A stretch of 64,000 bases of DNA from an uncultured Acidobacteriota bacterium (GTDB lineage: Bacteria > Acidobacteriota > Blastocatellia > Pyrinomonadales > Pyrinomonadaceae): contig CALMAH010000016.1 of the NCBI GenBank assembly GCA_937859595.1, positions 186,001-250,000 of the forward strand. The letters run 5' to 3'. Every line of letters starts with the position of its first letter. Within the stretch, counting starts at the first letter, position 1. Under the pieces are notes generated by a model. The model had not been told where the DNA came from. It ran no database searches and saw only the letters and a list, made by a program, of their open reading frames with translations. The position numbers and the translations under genes were made by a program. Below are positions 63,006-64,000 of this stretch, piece after piece.

Positions 63006-63140
63006 GCCTCTGTTTTCTGTTTTGGCACGGCCATTTTTGAGGGAAAACCGAAGAATTGATACTTTTTCGGGAATTCCATCTGGAGCACTCGGCTTCGGCA
63101 AGACCTGAAGGTTCCGTATAAGCGAACAGCAATAAGCCAT

Positions 63141-63578
63141 ATGTTCAGTTCCAAGCATCTTCTCCGCAAAACCGCATTTCTAGCTGGGGCATTTGCCATT
63201 TTTCTGACAACTGCTTTCGGTACTGCCCCAGAAGTCGCAGGAATTGACGCTCTTAGATCTGACGATCGTCCGGACAAGCTAAGAAAGGCCGGCATCCGCG
63301 GAACAACGCCGGCCCTCGTGAACGTTTCCGGCACTGCCCGCACCGCTTTCAACGTTCCGATCTCAAACGCACGCGTATTTTTGATGGATGAGACAGGCGA
63401 GATCCGGCGCACAACCACTTCCGGATTCGGCTTTTTCCGATTTACTGATGTCCCGACGGGCGATCTTTACTTCATTTTCATCGAACACCGCCGCTATATG
63501 TTCGCCACGCCCTCCTATCTGATCGAGGTTCATAAAGACCGCAGCGACATCCACTTTTGGGGTGAGTTGATCTTCTGA
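63141..63578 (+). CDS. Small secreted protein with carboxypeptidase-regulatory-like domain
   Basis: 145 residues. A signal peptide (RKTAFLAGAFAIFLTTAFGT) is followed by a polar segment and an Ig-like beta sandwich: LVNVSGTARTAFNVPISNAR, VFLMDETGEIRRTTTSGFGF and FRFTDVPTGDLYFIFIEHRR match the carboxypeptidase-D-type regulatory/CNA-B-like domain (SGTV..G.PI..A.V.L.D..G..R.T.T...G.F.F..V..G). No enzyme domain. Probably an exported accessory protein. Divergent from the radical SAM gene. Confidence 0.75.
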   Translation: MFSSKHLLRKTAFLAGAFAIFLTTAFGTAPEVAGIDALRSDDRPDKLRKAGIRGTTPALVNVSGTARTAFNVPISNARVFLMDETGEIRRTTTSGFGFFRFTDVPTGDLYFIFIEHRRYMFATPSYLIEVHKDRSDIHFWGELIF

Positions 63579-63637
63579 ACGCTAACTCCTGACACAACGG
63601 TTTAGACTTCGCAATTCCAGAGAACTAGAATGTTCAT

Positions 63638-64000
63638 ATGTTCAGGAGAGTTTATCTGGACAATTCTGCCACCACTCCCGTCGATCCTCGCGTTCTCGAC
63701 GCGATGATGCCGTTTCTTACCGATAAATTTGGGAACGCATCAAGCATTCACTTTTACGGCCAGGAGACCCGCGCCGCCGTTGACAAGGCCAGACATCAGG
63801 TGGCCGGCCTGCTGAATGCCCGCCCCGCCGAAATAGTGTTCACGTCGGGTGGGACCGAATCGAATAATCTCGCCATCAAGGGCCTGATCGAATCCATTAT
63901 CGCCCTCAGATCAGATGTCAGCGTCCCGCCGCACATCATCACCACACAGATCGAGCATCCGGCAGTAAAGATGGCCTGCGAAGACCTTGAAAATGAAGGT
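63638..64000 (+). CDS. Cysteine desulfurase (NifS/IscS family), N-terminal part
   Basis: Runs off the end of the window after 121 codons. MFRRVYLDNSATTPVDPRVL and FGNASSIHFYGQETRAAVDK are the N-terminal class V aminotransferase motifs; EIVFTSGGTESNNLAIKGL forms the PLP phosphate loop and TTQIEHPAVKMACEDLENEG carries the conserved His that stacks on PLP. It removes sulfur from cysteine for Fe-S clusters or tRNA thiolation. The catalytic Lys and Cys lie outside the window. No clear Shine-Dalgarno sequence; ATG at 63638. Confidence 0.9.
   Translation, partial: MFRRVYLDNSATTPVDPRVLDAMMPFLTDKFGNASSIHFYGQETRAAVDKARHQVAGLLNARPAEIVFTSGGTESNNLAIKGLIESIIALRSDVSVPPHIITTQIEHPAVKMACEDLENEG

Overview
The window looks like chromosomal DNA of an Acidobacteriota-type bacterium, most likely Blastocatellia/Pyrinomonadaceae. 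This is inferred from gene content, not from a marker search: GC-rich coding, secreted proteins ending in DGDG-type FG-GAP repeats, many Ser/Thr kinases with FHA domains and zinc ribbons, CadC-like winged-helix/TPR regulators, and M28, S9 and M14 exopeptidases. Genes are dense and base use looks even. I see no insertion sequence, prophage, integrase or CRISPR array.

Layout. 1-9396: end of an FtsW/RodA gene, a PP2C phosphatase, a TrmH-type rRNA methylase, an acyl-CoA carboxylase beta subunit, alanine racemase, a BrkB membrane protein, a MaoC hydratase, a SIS-domain sugar isomerase and an O-antigen-ligase-like protein. 9483-20528: secreted M28 peptidase with FG-GAP repeats, then a minus-strand signalling block (FHA kinase, two zinc-ribbon membrane proteins, PEGA/zinc-ribbon kinase, FHA-PrsW protease) interrupted by tRNA-Lys(CUU), and an LVIVD/FG-GAP protein. 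20614-29699 (minus): HARE-HTH protein, polyprenyl diphosphate synthase, YajQ, TatD, two small secreted proteins with a decayed BrnT toxin between them, MetG, a second M28 peptidase and FolE.

30316-39759 (plus): argS, then the trp operon trpE-D-C-F-B-A with overlapping or tightly spaced genes, followed by DAHP synthase, so tryptophan synthesis is linked to entry into the shikimate pathway. A strong intrinsic terminator sits directly before trpE, behind a short ORF with two Trp codons, which suggests attenuation. trpG is absent. trpC carries a perfect 19-bp inverted repeat inside its coding sequence.

39879-43638: an XRE regulator and membrane protein divergent from a Rad52-family repair gene (compare DdrO/DdrA of Deinococcus), a VOC-DUF1579-VOC trio and a small secreted protein with three VN(W/C)GVIIAG repeats. 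44040-53486: a membrane GGDEF-EAL protein behind an upstream region with two 17-bp direct repeats, secreted prolyl oligopeptidase and M14 carboxypeptidase, SRPBCC and DUF2911 proteins. 53673-64000: a CadC-like TPR regulator, a beta-helix protein, a delta-60/FG-GAP protein, bacterioferritin with a good promoter and a Fur-like box, FabG-type SDR, an MGDG-synthase-like glycosyltransferase, a radical SAM/SPASM enzyme, a small secreted protein and the start of a cysteine desulfurase.
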